This document shows, piece by piece, positions 7,897-17,445 of a stretch of DNA of 64,000 nt. Location of the stretch: NCBI RefSeq assembly GCF_003977595.1, contig NZ_RYYR01000014.1:40785-104784 (forward strand), in the 5' to 3' direction. This stretch comes from Lysinibacillus antri. Lineage in GTDB: Bacteria; Bacillota; Bacilli; Bacillales_A; Planococcaceae. Position 1 is the first letter of the stretch, and each line of letters begins with the position of its first letter. The notes under the pieces are model-generated. The model saw only the letters and a list, made by a program, of their open reading frames with translations. It was not told the DNA's origin and did not search any database. The translations under genes were made by a program, and so were the position numbers.

Positions 7897-10131
7897 TCAA
7901 TAGTAGATTTCTACTCCTGATTCATGTGCTTTGTGCGCTAGGCGAATTGTGGAAACTGCCACATCTGCATACGTTACTTCTTTTTTCGGACTAAACTTAC
8001 CATCTTCTGTAGGTAGTATTTCTAATGCCGTCGCTAATGCAACATAACCTGTTTGTGTTACCTCATCTGCGTCTTTTACATTCACTTTATAAATGTCTTT
8101 ATGTTTAGCAGCCTGTTCTAATCCAAGCGCTTTAATGTACCAAACGGCTAATTCTTCACGTGTAATTTTCGCTTCCGTGTCAAATGTACCCGCCGAAGCA
8201 TCTAAAATACCCATCGTTACAGCTCTTTCAACTACATTATAGTATTTATTATCAGGGCCGATATTTTCGAAAGATTGTGGTTTTTCCTCTTGCTCTGGAT
8301 ACATTCCATCATAAAAATAGGATAAAGACTTCACCAACACACTTAACGCTTCACCTTTTGAGATTTTCTCGTTTGCATTAAAGCTAGCTGGATCCTTCAC
8401 ATCTAATATTTTATTTTGAATTAAGTAGTTCAATTCGTTTGCTGCAGTTGGATGTGATACGGTTGTAGAGTCTTTCTGTCCGTAATGAGAAATCCATTCC
8501 CCACTCGTTGCATCTAAAGAACCGATCGCTAACTTGTTATAAGTTGGTACATAAACTAACGAATAGTGCTTGTCTTCTTCAGAATGTTTCATGTACAGTA
8601 ACTCTACACCGATTGCTTCTAAATAGCGTTCTTTAGCTTTTTCATTGGATAATGCGCCTTCTACCTGTGGCCACTCTTCGATATTTTGTTGATTAACATA
8701 TAAACTACTTAATTTTCCATCTGAATTAATACTGATGCTGATTTCATCCCCTGTTACGGCAATTCCATTCACTACTCTTGGGAATGTGAAACTATATGAT
8801 CCTAATTGTTGATCAACATAAGGTTCAGCAATTGGTTTGGCATAATTGTGTAAATACGATGGTACCCATTCTTTTAAATAGGCAATTGCTTTTGATAAGG
8901 CTTCAGCACTTGTTAAAGTACCACCTTTACTTTCATCTTTGCCTAAATTATTTAGTACTTCATTTCTCATGTCGTGATATTGAATGATTTCACCCGTTTG
9001 TTTGTCAATCTCAATGCTTGTCCCATAGCCGCCATTTTTATATTCATAGGAATAATCAACCACATATACTTCTTTACCGTTATAATTCGTTGTTTCACCA
9101 ACATGATGAATTGTTAAAGTCACATCTTCTGAATCCACTTTTAATAATTCATTGACAAGTGTCTTGACATCTTCAACTGTTAAACCTTTATGCTTTGCTG
9201 GTAATGGCTTTTCTACTAGTTTTTCTATTGATTTTCGAGGTGGTAGGCTACTTGTGATCTCTTTTGAAGTATACCAATCGCCACTTAACGCATGAACACC
9301 CACGAATTGGCTTGTTGGATTATAAACTAATTGGACAGTTCTTTCACCACTTTGATAATCGTGATTAATTTGATATTGGAGCTGAACTGATAGATTTTCT
9401 TTTATTTTCTTTAGTACTTCTGATTGCATTTTTAATTGAGTTGTTTCATCAAATGTATGTGATTTATTAGATAATGGGTTTCGATAAAATTCTGTAATTT
9501 CGCCATTTCCAAGTACTGTTACGTGGATTTGCTGATCAGAAATTTTAATATCCTTGTTCGTACGTCCAAATGTAAAGCCATAACGGATTGGCTCAGTTAA
9601 TACTTGGTTTGCATAAAAATAATAAAAATTACTTTCATTTGTATTGAGTTTATATTGATCGCCATTTGGGAACTTCTTAATAAAGTTTGAAGCAATTTCC
9701 TTGGCCTCATCTTCTTTTACTTTCGCAGGGAACAATGCTTCTGATTCATTAGCTGGGCTGAAATAAAAACTCTCAATTTCTAACTTCTCACCTGCGAATG
9801 TAATGCCACCATGAATATTTTTACCTTGAACAGTTTTATGGAAACTTAAATCATAGCGGATCGTGTCTTCACCAGGAAAATGATGTCCGCTACTCATATG
9901 AAAATCATTACTTGTTAAGTAATCAAATTTGTTTGGGAAGATCTCTTTGAACTTTTTAATTAAGTCATTTTTTGATACAGTGCTCTCAGTAGCAGCAACC
10001 TCGATTAAAGGTTTTTCTGCTTGTCCACCTTGTCCATTGACCGTTGTTTGTGCATGTCCTACTGAAGTTACTAATCCTAAAGATAATGCCGCAGTTGTTA
10101 CAGTAATTCCAATTCTCCTTAAATTTACCAA
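7897..10131 (-). CDS. Secreted YcdB/YcdC-domain protein with S-layer homology anchor
   Basis: A cell-surface protein of about 744 residues. A signal peptide (GITVTTAALSLGLVTSVGHA) is followed by PepSY-like YcdB/YcdC repeats over about residues 40-560. The last ~180 residues look like up to three S-layer homology repeats (for example YYNVVERAVTMGILDASAGTF), which bind pyruvylated wall polymer. The function of YcdB/YcdC domains is unproven; PepSY-like modules often inhibit or bind peptidases. The longest frame opens with GTG at 10146, but AGGAGG then sits inside the frame six bases before a TTG at 10131, which I take as the start. It is monocistronic. Confidence 0.82.
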   Translation of the reverse strand: MVNLRRIGITVTTAALSLGLVTSVGHAQTTVNGQGGQAEKPLIEVAATESTVSKNDLIKKFKEIFPNKFDYLTSNDFHMSSGHHFPGEDTIRYDLSFHKTVQGKNIHGGITFAGEKLEIESFYFSPANESEALFPAKVKEDEAKEIASNFIKKFPNGDQYKLNTNESNFYYFYANQVLTEPIRYGFTFGRTNKDIKISDQQIHVTVLGNGEITEFYRNPLSNKSHTFDETTQLKMQSEVLKKIKENLSVQLQYQINHDYQSGERTVQLVYNPTSQFVGVHALSGDWYTSKEITSSLPPRKSIEKLVEKPLPAKHKGLTVEDVKTLVNELLKVDSEDVTLTIHHVGETTNYNGKEVYVVDYSYEYKNGGYGTSIEIDKQTGEIIQYHDMRNEVLNNLGKDESKGGTLTSAEALSKAIAYLKEWVPSYLHNYAKPIAEPYVDQQLGSYSFTFPRVVNGIAVTGDEISISINSDGKLSSLYVNQQNIEEWPQVEGALSNEKAKERYLEAIGVELLYMKHSEEDKHYSLVYVPTYNKLAIGSLDATSGEWISHYGQKDSTTVSHPTAANELNYLIQNKILDVKDPASFNANEKISKGEALSVLVKSLSYFYDGMYPEQEEKPQSFENIGPDNKYYNVVERAVTMGILDASAGTFDTEAKITREELAVWYIKALGLEQAAKHKDIYKVNVKDADEVTQTGYVALATALEILPTEDGKFSPKKEVTYADVAVSTIRLAHKAHESGVEIYY

Positions 10132-10246
10132 AATAACCCTCCTCACTATTTAACATCCATTTTATTACATAATAGGAAGAGATAAAATAGTAGTTTCTAT
10201 TCATCTATTCCTTTTAAAGCTCCACATTAAAGAAGTTTTCAGAATT

Positions 10247-10347
10247 GTTTGCGTGCCAGGCACCAAAAAAAGCCTCGACCTACACGTTAGTAGATTTGAG
10301 GCAAAAAAAGTTGTGTGAGAATTGTGTGAGTACCAGGCACCAATCAA
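10247..10347. repeat. GxGCCAGGCACC repeat pair flanking a hairpin
   Basis: GTGCCAGGCACC (10253-10264, itself near-palindromic) and GTACCAGGCACC (10330-10341) flank a terminator-like hairpin in which GCCTC (10272-10276) pairs with GAGGC (10298-10302). The hairpin with its A/T tracts is a likely terminator for the downstream end of the LysM-GH18 gene. The remaining spacer shows nothing else. Confidence 0.5.
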
Positions 10348-10355
10348 GGCACCAA

Positions 10356-11645
10356 TCACCTTTTCGTTACATTAAAATTCTCACCGATGAGTAACCAGTT
10401 TTGAGGGAATGGGAAACCAAGCTTCCAATAACTTATTCCTCTCAAGTTTAATCGTTTCATAAGGTTAAACTTTGCTTGAATTGACCGCGCATCTTCAAAC
10501 CACACTTTATGAGCAGCCCCTTCTTTATCTACATAATTAAAATGAGGTGCTTGAGCAGTGTAATCATATTGAATCGCTACATTATTTTCCCTTGCGATTT
10601 CTATTGCTCGTTGCGGACTTACTGCACGAGCGTACTTTCCGCCTTCTACAAACGGCAGTGTCCAATCATAGCCATATAAATTTTGGCCCATCATAATCTT
10701 ATTGGCAGGCATCTCACTTAACGCATAATTTAATACTTTTTCCACTTCTTGAATCGGAGAAACTGGCATTGGTGGTCCACCAGAATATCCCCACTCATAT
10801 GTCATTAAAACAGAAAAGTCAACTATCTCCCCATGCGCTCGATAATCATGCGCTTCGTACCATTGTCCCGCTTGCTCACGACTTGTTTTTGGTGCTAGGG
10901 CAGTTGAGATCAAAAATCCTTCTCTATGCAAATAATCCGCCGCTTTTCTTAAGAAATTATTGTACGCCTGGCGCTGATCCCCTGGTAAAAACTCAAAATC
11001 AAAATGAATATCGGATACACTTCCAATTCTTCTTGCCTCTTCTACAATGTTTTCAAGCAACACATCTTGAACAGCAGAGCTTTGGAGAATGGCTTTACCC
11101 AGCTCACCACTAAATTGACCATTTTCTAAATTGGTCACTACCATCATCAGTTTTGCCCCTGCACTTGCTGCAACTTCCGGTATTCCCTCTGTCGGAATTG
11201 GATCCAAGCTACCATCTCTTCTTGCTTCATAACTAAATGGCGCCAAGTACGTTAAGTATGGACCTACACTTCTCGCTTCATTTAATAATTCCTGGCTCAC
11301 CGTATCGCCCATTGGTTCAATATAAATATTTACTTCGGTATTTCGTTTAGGCATTGGTGGAATATAAAGCCTTGTTCCTACTGTTAACGGCGTGTTCGGG
11401 TTTATCCCGTTAATTTGCGCAAGGGTATTCGGATTTGTGCCAAAGCGCTGGGCAATGGTATATAAAGAATCCCCTGGTTGAACCCAATAAAAGCTACCGT
11501 AAATCGGAATCACTAATGCTTGCCCGATTACAAGACTTGAAGAATCTTCTATTTGATTTGCCTGAACGATGTTTTCCATTGTTGTTCCATATGCCTGAGA
11601 AATCCCCCATAACGATTGACCTGGTTGAACAACGTGTATTTGAAT
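10356..11645 (-). CDS. LysM-GH18 spore cortex-lytic enzyme homologue (SleL/YaaH type)
   Basis: A 429-residue protein with two N-terminal LysM repeats (about residues 3-46 and 52-97; HVVQPGQSLWGIS and YWVQPGDSLYTIAQRFG) followed by a GH18-like domain. The GH18 signature is present as DIHFDFEFLPGDQR, with the catalytic Glu in DFEF. The family comprises N-acetylglucosaminidases of the spore coat that trim cortex peptidoglycan at germination. The first ATG in frame (11579) would destroy the first LysM and has no ribosome site. GGGGAGG is placed correctly for an ATT codon at 11645, which would encode the expected first residue. There is an in-frame stop nine codons upstream and no ATG/GTG/TTG between. 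Confidence 0.85.
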   Translation of the reverse strand: MQIHVVQPGQSLWGISQAYGTTMENIVQANQIEDSSSLVIGQALVIPIYGSFYWVQPGDSLYTIAQRFGTNPNTLAQINGINPNTPLTVGTRLYIPPMPKRNTEVNIYIEPMGDTVSQELLNEARSVGPYLTYLAPFSYEARRDGSLDPIPTEGIPEVAASAGAKLMMVVTNLENGQFSGELGKAILQSSAVQDVLLENIVEEARRIGSVSDIHFDFEFLPGDQRQAYNNFLRKAADYLHREGFLISTALAPKTSREQAGQWYEAHDYRAHGEIVDFSVLMTYEWGYSGGPPMPVSPIQEVEKVLNYALSEMPANKIMMGQNLYGYDWTLPFVEGGKYARAVSPQRAIEIARENNVAIQYDYTAQAPHFNYVDKEGAAHKVWFEDARSIQAKFNLMKRLNLRGISYWKLGFPFPQNWLLIGENFNVTKR

Positions 11646-11783
11646 CGTGTTTCCTCCCCTTAAATCGTTCTATGAAAATATAACACCATTAGATTTTATG
11701 ATAAGGATGCATAGAAAATAACAGTTGAAATTTGCAACTGGGTCCCTCATACGGAACGCTCTGTTTACTCAACATACAAAAAA

Positions 11784-11822
11784 CTACTAAATGCTTAGAC
11801 AATCAAACATTTAGTAGCCCAT
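11784..11822 (-). terminator. Terminator of the EAL-protein gene
   Basis: CTACTAAATG pairs with CATTTAGTAG, and a T-run follows on the minus strand, five bases beyond the stop at 11827. Confidence 0.75.
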
Positions 11823-11826
11823 TATT

Positions 11827-13038
11827 TTAATTTACAATATTATGTTCATAAAGATAATCGTACGTGATGTCGACAAATAAATATTCATGATCATTTAATG
11901 CCATTGAATACGTACGTGTTAATTCACCGGTTTCGATATCACTATAAATACTTGAAAGCTCACCTTTTGCATCATTTCTCATTTTGATTAGATTGAATAG
12001 GAAGTATGGTCGCCAACTCCAATTTTTACCAACCGCATTATTTTCCACATCCCATTGACCATTATGGCGGACAATGTTTGGCGACACTTGGAATCCTTCA
12101 TCGTTACAAATATAAAAACGAAATGCATAAGCTTCTAATTGTTTCGCTAGTTGTAATAGCTTCTGTACATCTTTCCCATCCGGCTTCACATGTTCCACGA
12201 TAGTCGTAATCGTTTTTTTCAGCTTTTTCATTTCTTCATATTTCACTTCTAAAAGTCTTTTTTCCGCTAAGATAAATTGCTGACACTCATTACGGAAACG
12301 CATCTTTAGCGTATCACGTGGGATAAATTGCTCGGCTGGCTTTTGTAAATATACCCCTTTAAAATAACGCGCACCATTTTTCCATGCATGATGCAGTTGA
12401 TAATCGGTCTGAATATTATCAAACATTAACGTAGATCCAATTTTAATCGCTAATGATTGTATCGTTGTAAATACATGGTTTTGCGCACCCCACGCATTAT
12501 AATTTAGTTGGCTAACATTGATTTTTAATACAGATGGCTCGAACATTAAAATTTGATCCAAATTCGTCTCAGAACCAATATTATCTAGTGCAATCTTCAC
12601 ACCGTATGTTTTTATATAGCGAATGGGGTGTTGTAACTGCTCAAAGTCACCTTTAAACTTATGCTCTGGAATCACTAAATAAATAGAAGACATGCAACTT
12701 TCATCTAATTGATCTTTTAACACTTGGAAGTACTTCTCACCAAAGTCTGTCATAAGCAAGTTTGGATTACACGGTAAATAGAGGGCAACTTGATTTCGTA
12801 AAACATCTTCTTTTGCAATTTCAATTGTTTTTCTTATTACATACAATTCCACTTCTGTCCGTATCTCTTCTGCAATTGATTCATCATATGTAAACTCTTT
12901 TAGATCAACAATTCTTCCTGCAATTGTATGCTGTGCAATAATTTCATAAGCTACAATGACGTGTTCATCTGCACTAAAAATTGGTTCAAACTTAATTTTG
13001 ATTTCATCTAGTTTCTCTAAAAAATCAAGAACATCCAT
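11827..13038 (-). CDS. ykuI: YkuI-like EAL-domain c-di-GMP protein
   Basis: A 403-residue cytoplasmic protein with an N-terminal EAL fold (to about residue 245) and a C-terminal PAS-like domain (KNWSWRPYFLFNLIKMRN, DIETGELTRTYS). This is the architecture of B. subtilis YkuI, which binds c-di-GMP. The EAL triad is degenerate (YEII), and the DDFG-type motif reads DNIG, so phosphodiesterase activity is doubtful and a sensor role is likely. The ATG at 13038 aligns best with the YkuI N terminus; ATG 13044 and TTG 13059 are alternatives. It lies next to a GGDEF gene on the same strand. Confidence 0.85.
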   Translation of the reverse strand: MDVLDFLEKLDEIKIKFEPIFSADEHVIVAYEIIAQHTIAGRIVDLKEFTYDESIAEEIRTEVELYVIRKTIEIAKEDVLRNQVALYLPCNPNLLMTDFGEKYFQVLKDQLDESCMSSIYLVIPEHKFKGDFEQLQHPIRYIKTYGVKIALDNIGSETNLDQILMFEPSVLKINVSQLNYNAWGAQNHVFTTIQSLAIKIGSTLMFDNIQTDYQLHHAWKNGARYFKGVYLQKPAEQFIPRDTLKMRFRNECQQFILAEKRLLEVKYEEMKKLKKTITTIVEHVKPDGKDVQKLLQLAKQLEAYAFRFYICNDEGFQVSPNIVRHNGQWDVENNAVGKNWSWRPYFLFNLIKMRNDAKGELSSIYSDIETGELTRTYSMALNDHEYLFVDITYDYLYEHNIVN

Positions 13039-13158
13039 CCTCATAACCCCCACACACAAAATCTAAAATAATTACCTGTCCTTACTTCATCCTAATTATA
13101 CACCAAACTACATGTCAGAAAAAGTTACATCACCATTTCTATCACAATTAATTTTATG

Positions 13159-13194
13159 CAAAAAAAGAACACACTGTAACCTAGTGTATTCTTT
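13159..13194 (-). terminator. Terminator of the diguanylate cyclase gene
   Basis: GAACACACT (13167-13175) pairs with AGTGTATTC (13183-13191), with a T-run on the minus strand. It separates the GGDEF gene from ykuI, so the two are probably transcribed independently. Confidence 0.65.
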
Positions 13195-13242
13195 ATTACT
13201 TTGAATATGACGAACATATTTATTATTAATGAAAATTTTTTA

Positions 13243-14514
13243 TCAACTTGAAGATTTCACAACACAATTGCGCTTTTTCCCTTTTGCTTTATAAAGAGCT
13301 AAGTCGGTTCTTCCATACCAACTATTAAAAGCTTCATTCTTTTCTTTTGTAGCTACTCCCAAACTAGCTGTTAAAAAGCCCGCAATTGGGAACTTGTACT
13401 GTTCAATCGTTTTACGAATTCGTTCTGCAATGAGATAGGCTTCTTCGGTAGTCGTATTATTTAAAATAATGATGAATTCTTCTCCACCAAGACGAACAAG
13501 GATATCCGATTTTCGTACAATGCCTTTAAGTATCCCAGCAGTTTGCTTTAATACATCATCTCCTACTGGATGGCCCCATGTGTCGTTTACCTCTTTAAAA
13601 AAGTCCATATCAATTATGATCATCGAAAGTGGTTGATTGACGCGATCCGCATGGTTTATTTCGTCTCCGATTTTCATATCCAAATAGTGACGATTATATA
13701 GACCTGTTAAATCATCTGTAATTGCTAATGTCTTTAATAGCTTATTTTTCTCTTTTAATTCCTCTGTAAGTTTTGCTAGACTTTGATTTTTCTCGAATAG
13801 TTCTTGTTCCAACTTTCGTCTTTCCGTAATGTCTCTTGCAGAAGAATAAATATAGTTGCCATTTGGTTGTGAATGCCATTCTAAATAACGGTACGTTCCA
13901 TCTTTACGAAGCACACGATTCACAAAGCTTGAGACATACTTTTGATTGACTAAATCTTTCATTGCTTCGATTGTTCGTGGTAAGTCTTCCGGATGAACTA
14001 AATCTGTAAAACGGTTACCTTCCAGTTCCTCTACTTTGTATCCTAAAATTCTTTCAAACGCTTGGTTTACTCGAACGAAATAGCCATCCGTACTAGATAC
14101 GGATAACATATCGATATTAACTTTTAGGAAACCTTCAACTTCTTTATCTAACATATACTCTTTCGTTACATCAAAATATATACAGCCAAAAATGTCTCCA
14201 TCTATGGGGAAGTTAATTATTCTTATCCACTTTTGGATTGTATACCGATTTATATCAAATTGTGTGGATTTTTTATTAATGACTGCATCGATTACAAAAT
14301 TGTTCCATTCTCGTTGGTTCTCCCACCCATTTGGGAAAATGTCATAGTATCTTTTATCTTTTATTTTTTCTCCATTAATCCCCATCATCTTTTCATAGGA
14401 TTCATTATAATCCAAAATGATGTAATCAATAGGTGTCCCATTTCCATCGAAAATTGCTTGTTGACACGTATAAGCGGTTGGAGAATTTTTATAAAATTGT
14501 TTATAAAATTGCAT
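13243..14514 (-). CDS. PAS-PAS-GGDEF diguanylate cyclase
   Basis: A soluble protein of about 423 residues that would make c-di-GMP from two GTP. Two PAS domains cover about residues 5-115 and 125-235 (the second ends in the PAC-like RDITERRKLEQELFE). A coiled linker leads to a GGDEF domain from about 260. The active site is RLGGEEF, and an RxxD product-inhibition site (RKSD) lies five residues before it, so both activity and feedback look intact. No membrane segment is seen, so the signal is cytosolic. ATG 14514 (AAGGA, six-base spacing) or TTG 14520 (GGAGG, eight-base spacing) could be the start. Confidence 0.9.
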   Translation of the reverse strand: MQFYKQFYKNSPTAYTCQQAIFDGNGTPIDYIILDYNESYEKMMGINGEKIKDKRYYDIFPNGWENQREWNNFVIDAVINKKSTQFDINRYTIQKWIRIINFPIDGDIFGCIYFDVTKEYMLDKEVEGFLKVNIDMLSVSSTDGYFVRVNQAFERILGYKVEELEGNRFTDLVHPEDLPRTIEAMKDLVNQKYVSSFVNRVLRKDGTYRYLEWHSQPNGNYIYSSARDITERRKLEQELFEKNQSLAKLTEELKEKNKLLKTLAITDDLTGLYNRHYLDMKIGDEINHADRVNQPLSMIIIDMDFFKEVNDTWGHPVGDDVLKQTAGILKGIVRKSDILVRLGGEEFIIILNNTTTEEAYLIAERIRKTIEQYKFPIAGFLTASLGVATKEKNEAFNSWYGRTDLALYKAKGKKRNCVVKSSS

Positions 14515-14654
14515 ATCCAATCCTTACCCCTCCTTAGTGTCACGTTTATTTATATAATGATCCTCTTTAATGTATCTTAATTTCATCTTATCCTCTTTAC
14601 AAAGAATAAACAATAATCCAGTTTAAATTAATATATTAATATATTTCCAACTAA

Positions 14655-14694
14655 AAAGAAAAAGAGTAGCCTCATAAATTCGAGGTTACTCCTT
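14655..14694 (-). terminator. Terminator of the MFS exporter gene
   Basis: GAGTAGCCTC (14664-14673) pairs with GAGGTTACTC (14682-14691), followed by a T-rich tract on the minus strand. Confidence 0.8.
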
Positions 14695-14699
14695 TCCTT

Positions 14700-16202
14700 T
14701 TATTGTGCTTCATTTTCAACGCTAGACTGTAATTTGTCCGGACTTTTTGCACGTTTTAAGAAAAATGACAGGATTAATGGAATTAAAGTAATGAATGTTG
14801 CTATTAAAAATGAGTATTGAATTCCATCTAGTAACGCCTGTTGTGTTATTTGTCCTTTTAACGTTGCAATTTGTTCTTCTGTCATTGGTCCTGTTGCTGA
14901 ATTTTGAGCCTCTTTTGCTAATGTTTCAGCAGATGATGTTGTACGTGCATTCATCACTGCGATTAGAATTGCAGTACCGATTGAACCTGCAACTTGTTGA
15001 ATCGTATTGTTTGCTGCAGTACCATGAGGGTTTAATTGCATTGGTAACGAATTTAAGCCGTTTGTCATAATCGGCATCATTATTAATGAGATCCCAATCA
15101 TACGAATTGTATAGATTGAAATAATAAATAAATACGTTGAATTAACATCTAACGTAGATAAATAGAACGTTGCAACTGCCGTAATGAAGAGCCCTATTAC
15201 TGCTAAAATTCTTGGGCCATATTTATCAAACAATTTCCCTGTAATTGGTGACATCACCGCCATAACAATTGCACCTGGTAACATCATTAATCCAGACTCA
15301 AACGGGTCAATCCCACGAACTTGTTGGACGTATGCAGGTGTTAAAATCATCCCACCCATCATGGCCATAGAGTTCACGGCACTAATAACGGCTGATAATG
15401 CAAACATTGGTGATTTAAAGATTTCCATACTTAGGACTGGTGTTTCTAATTTTAATTGACGAACGACAAATGCTACTACACCAATAACCCCAACAATTGT
15501 TGTTGTAAGTACAATCGGATCTGTCCAACCATCATTCCCAGCTGTACTGAAACCATACAAAATCCCACCGAATCCAATTGAGGATAGCACTAGTGAGAAA
15601 TAATCTAATGTAACTTTTCGATTAGGTAATACATTCTGTAATTTCCAAATACCTAACAATAAGCTAATAATGGCAATCGGTAAAATCATCTCGAAAAGTA
15701 CTCGCCAATCATAATGCTCAACAATCCATCCAGATAATGTCGGTCCAATGGCAGGAGCACTAATCATAACTAAACCGAATATTCCCATCGCAGCTCCACG
15801 CTTCTCTACAGGGAAACTAATTAACATCACATTCATTAAAATCGGACCCATTACGGAAGATCCAACTGCTTGTATCATACGACCCGCTAGTAACATCCCA
15901 AAGTTAGGCGCAATGGCAGCAAATAATGTGCCGATCGTAAAAATTGCCATAGCAAAGATAAATAATGGTCTTGTTTTAAAGCGTGTTATTAAGAACGCCG
16001 ATGCAGGAATTAACACCCCACTTACGAGCATATAGCCAGTGGCAAGCCATTGAATAGTTGAATAGGTTACCCCTAAGTCTTCCATCATGGTAGGAAGTGC
16101 AACATTTAATAATGTATTGTTTAAAAAAGCAACAAAAGCACCCACAAATAAGATGGCAATCATTAAATACGGGGGCTTTTGTACTGTCTGTGCAGTATTC
16201 AT
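14700..16202 (-). CDS. DHA2-family MFS drug exporter (EmrB/QacA type)
   Basis: A 500-residue transporter with 14 predicted membrane helices, of the proton-coupled multidrug DHA2 family. Motifs include NNTLLNVALPTMMEDL in helix 1, QWLATGYML in helix 2, GRMIQAVGSSVMGP in helix 4 and a motif-C-like SAPAIGPTLSGW in helix 5. A long extracytoplasmic stretch follows NARTTSSAE near the C terminus. The gene is divergent from a TetR regulator 180 bases away, the usual arrangement for an inducible efflux pump. The substrate cannot be predicted. Confidence 0.9.
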   Translation of the reverse strand: MNTAQTVQKPPYLMIAILFVGAFVAFLNNTLLNVALPTMMEDLGVTYSTIQWLATGYMLVSGVLIPASAFLITRFKTRPLFIFAMAIFTIGTLFAAIAPNFGMLLAGRMIQAVGSSVMGPILMNVMLISFPVEKRGAAMGIFGLVMISAPAIGPTLSGWIVEHYDWRVLFEMILPIAIISLLLGIWKLQNVLPNRKVTLDYFSLVLSSIGFGGILYGFSTAGNDGWTDPIVLTTTIVGVIGVVAFVVRQLKLETPVLSMEIFKSPMFALSAVISAVNSMAMMGGMILTPAYVQQVRGIDPFESGLMMLPGAIVMAVMSPITGKLFDKYGPRILAVIGLFITAVATFYLSTLDVNSTYLFIISIYTIRMIGISLIMMPIMTNGLNSLPMQLNPHGTAANNTIQQVAGSIGTAILIAVMNARTTSSAETLAKEAQNSATGPMTEEQIATLKGQITQQALLDGIQYSFLIATFITLIPLILSFFLKRAKSPDKLQSSVENEAQ

Positions 16203-16321
16203 ATTTATTTATTTCACTCGCTCTCATTAAATTCGTTTCTATACTCGAAATTCATTTTATACCCATAGTCTATTTTTTTCAACATAAAAGTAGCTTCATA
16301 GAAAAAAAGTTGAATTGAAAA

Positions 16322-16373
16322 TGCTTACAACATTAAACTAGTGGTATAATTATTTCATACAAAAGTAAAAAAG
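16322..16373 (+). promoter_or_regulatory. Promoter of the tetR gene with possible operator
   Basis: TGGTATAAT (TATAAT at 16345-16350) is a strong extended -10 about 30 bases before the start. The -35 is weak. The dyad GTAT-N9-ATAC overlaps the -10 region and is a candidate autoregulatory operator. Confidence 0.45.
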
Positions 16374-16381
16374 GTGAAAAT

Positions 16382-17275
16382 ATGAATAAAAGAAAACGTC
16401 AGATTATCCATGCTGCGCGTCAGCTTTTTATCGATAAAGGTTTTAACGATACGTCTATAATGGATATTATTTCGGCTGCACATATCTCCAAAGGCACTTT
16501 TTATAATCACTTCGCTTCCAAAAATGAATGCTTAATTGCGATCTTGGAAGAAACTCGAGAAGAAGCATTAAGTCAACGTTATGAAATCGCAATTAATGAA
16601 GACCGTTCAAATATTGACATACTTATCAAGCAAATTGCACTTATCGCTTATGTAAACCGAAAACGAAATGTCGTTCAAATTTTTGAGTCACTCGCAGGAA
16701 ACGCTGATAAGGAATTAAAAGCATTACTTGAAAAACATATAATCCTTGAAATCAGTTGGCTGGCAAATCGACTGGTTGATGTATATGGGGAAAAAATTCG
16801 AGATATTTCCTTTGAATGTGCTGTCCATATAATTGGCATGATGCAACAATCATTACGTATTATCGCGATGGCAACAAAGCAATTTGGTTCTCCAGAAGAA
16901 GTAATTAAAGTCGTCATGAATCATATCGATGCCATTATTGAACGTCAGCTCATTAAGAAAGAAATCATTATTACGCCAGAAATTGTTCAGTCACTACAAC
17001 TTAAAGTAGATCTTCGGATAGTTTCAAAAGAGATGCTAGTCAATCAATTAGAAGGCTTTAAAGAAAAGCTTACTGAAAACGACCCAGAAAGCGGAATTGA
17101 ATACACGGATTATCTAATAAAGGAGCTACAGTCGAATAATGACAGTCTTTATATACTAGAAGCAATTTTACAAGCCTTTATTAGAAGTTTTAAATCAACA
17201 ACACACGAACACGAAGTACACGAAATCTCCATTGCTTTTTGGCGTTATTTGCATATGAAGAAGGAAAACTCGTAA
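16382..17275 (+). CDS. TetR/AcrR-family transcriptional regulator
   Basis: A 297-residue regulator with an N-terminal TetR HTH (residues 5-50; TSIMDIISAAHISKGTFYNHF). The ligand domain is about 100 residues longer than in ordinary TetR proteins (about 200), and the extra C-terminal helices resemble a second helical bundle. It lies divergent from the MFS exporter and most likely represses it until a drug-like ligand binds. The ligand is unknown. Confidence 0.87.
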   Translation: MNKRKRQIIHAARQLFIDKGFNDTSIMDIISAAHISKGTFYNHFASKNECLIAILEETREEALSQRYEIAINEDRSNIDILIKQIALIAYVNRKRNVVQIFESLAGNADKELKALLEKHIILEISWLANRLVDVYGEKIRDISFECAVHIIGMMQQSLRIIAMATKQFGSPEEVIKVVMNHIDAIIERQLIKKEIIITPEIVQSLQLKVDLRIVSKEMLVNQLEGFKEKLTENDPESGIEYTDYLIKELQSNNDSLYILEAILQAFIRSFKSTTHEHEVHEISIAFWRYLHMKKENS

Positions 17276-17284
17276 ACCATACTA

Positions 17285-17436
17285 AAGGAGACGTCCGAAA
17301 AGTCATTTTTGGACGTCTCCTTTGCGACGAGGATTGTGACAATTTATTGTTACTACCGCAGGAGCAAAGCTTTTTAGCGCTATTTTATTATTAGAAGCGT
17401 AGATGTCCAGAAAGTGTAGTGCTTTCTGGACATCCC
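17285..17436. repeat. Double-hairpin repeat, copy 1
   Basis: A ~150-base element bounded by two hairpins: GGAGACGTCC...GGACGTCTCC on the left and GATGTCCAGAAAG...CTTTCTGGACATC on the right. The core contains GTGACAATTTATTGTTAC and GGAGCAAAGCTTTTTAGCG. Copies 2 and 3 are at 36653 and 59320. Here it lies between convergent tetR and the DUF2512 gene, where its hairpins can act as terminators. Confidence 0.75.
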
Positions 17437-17445
17437 CCTTTTTTA

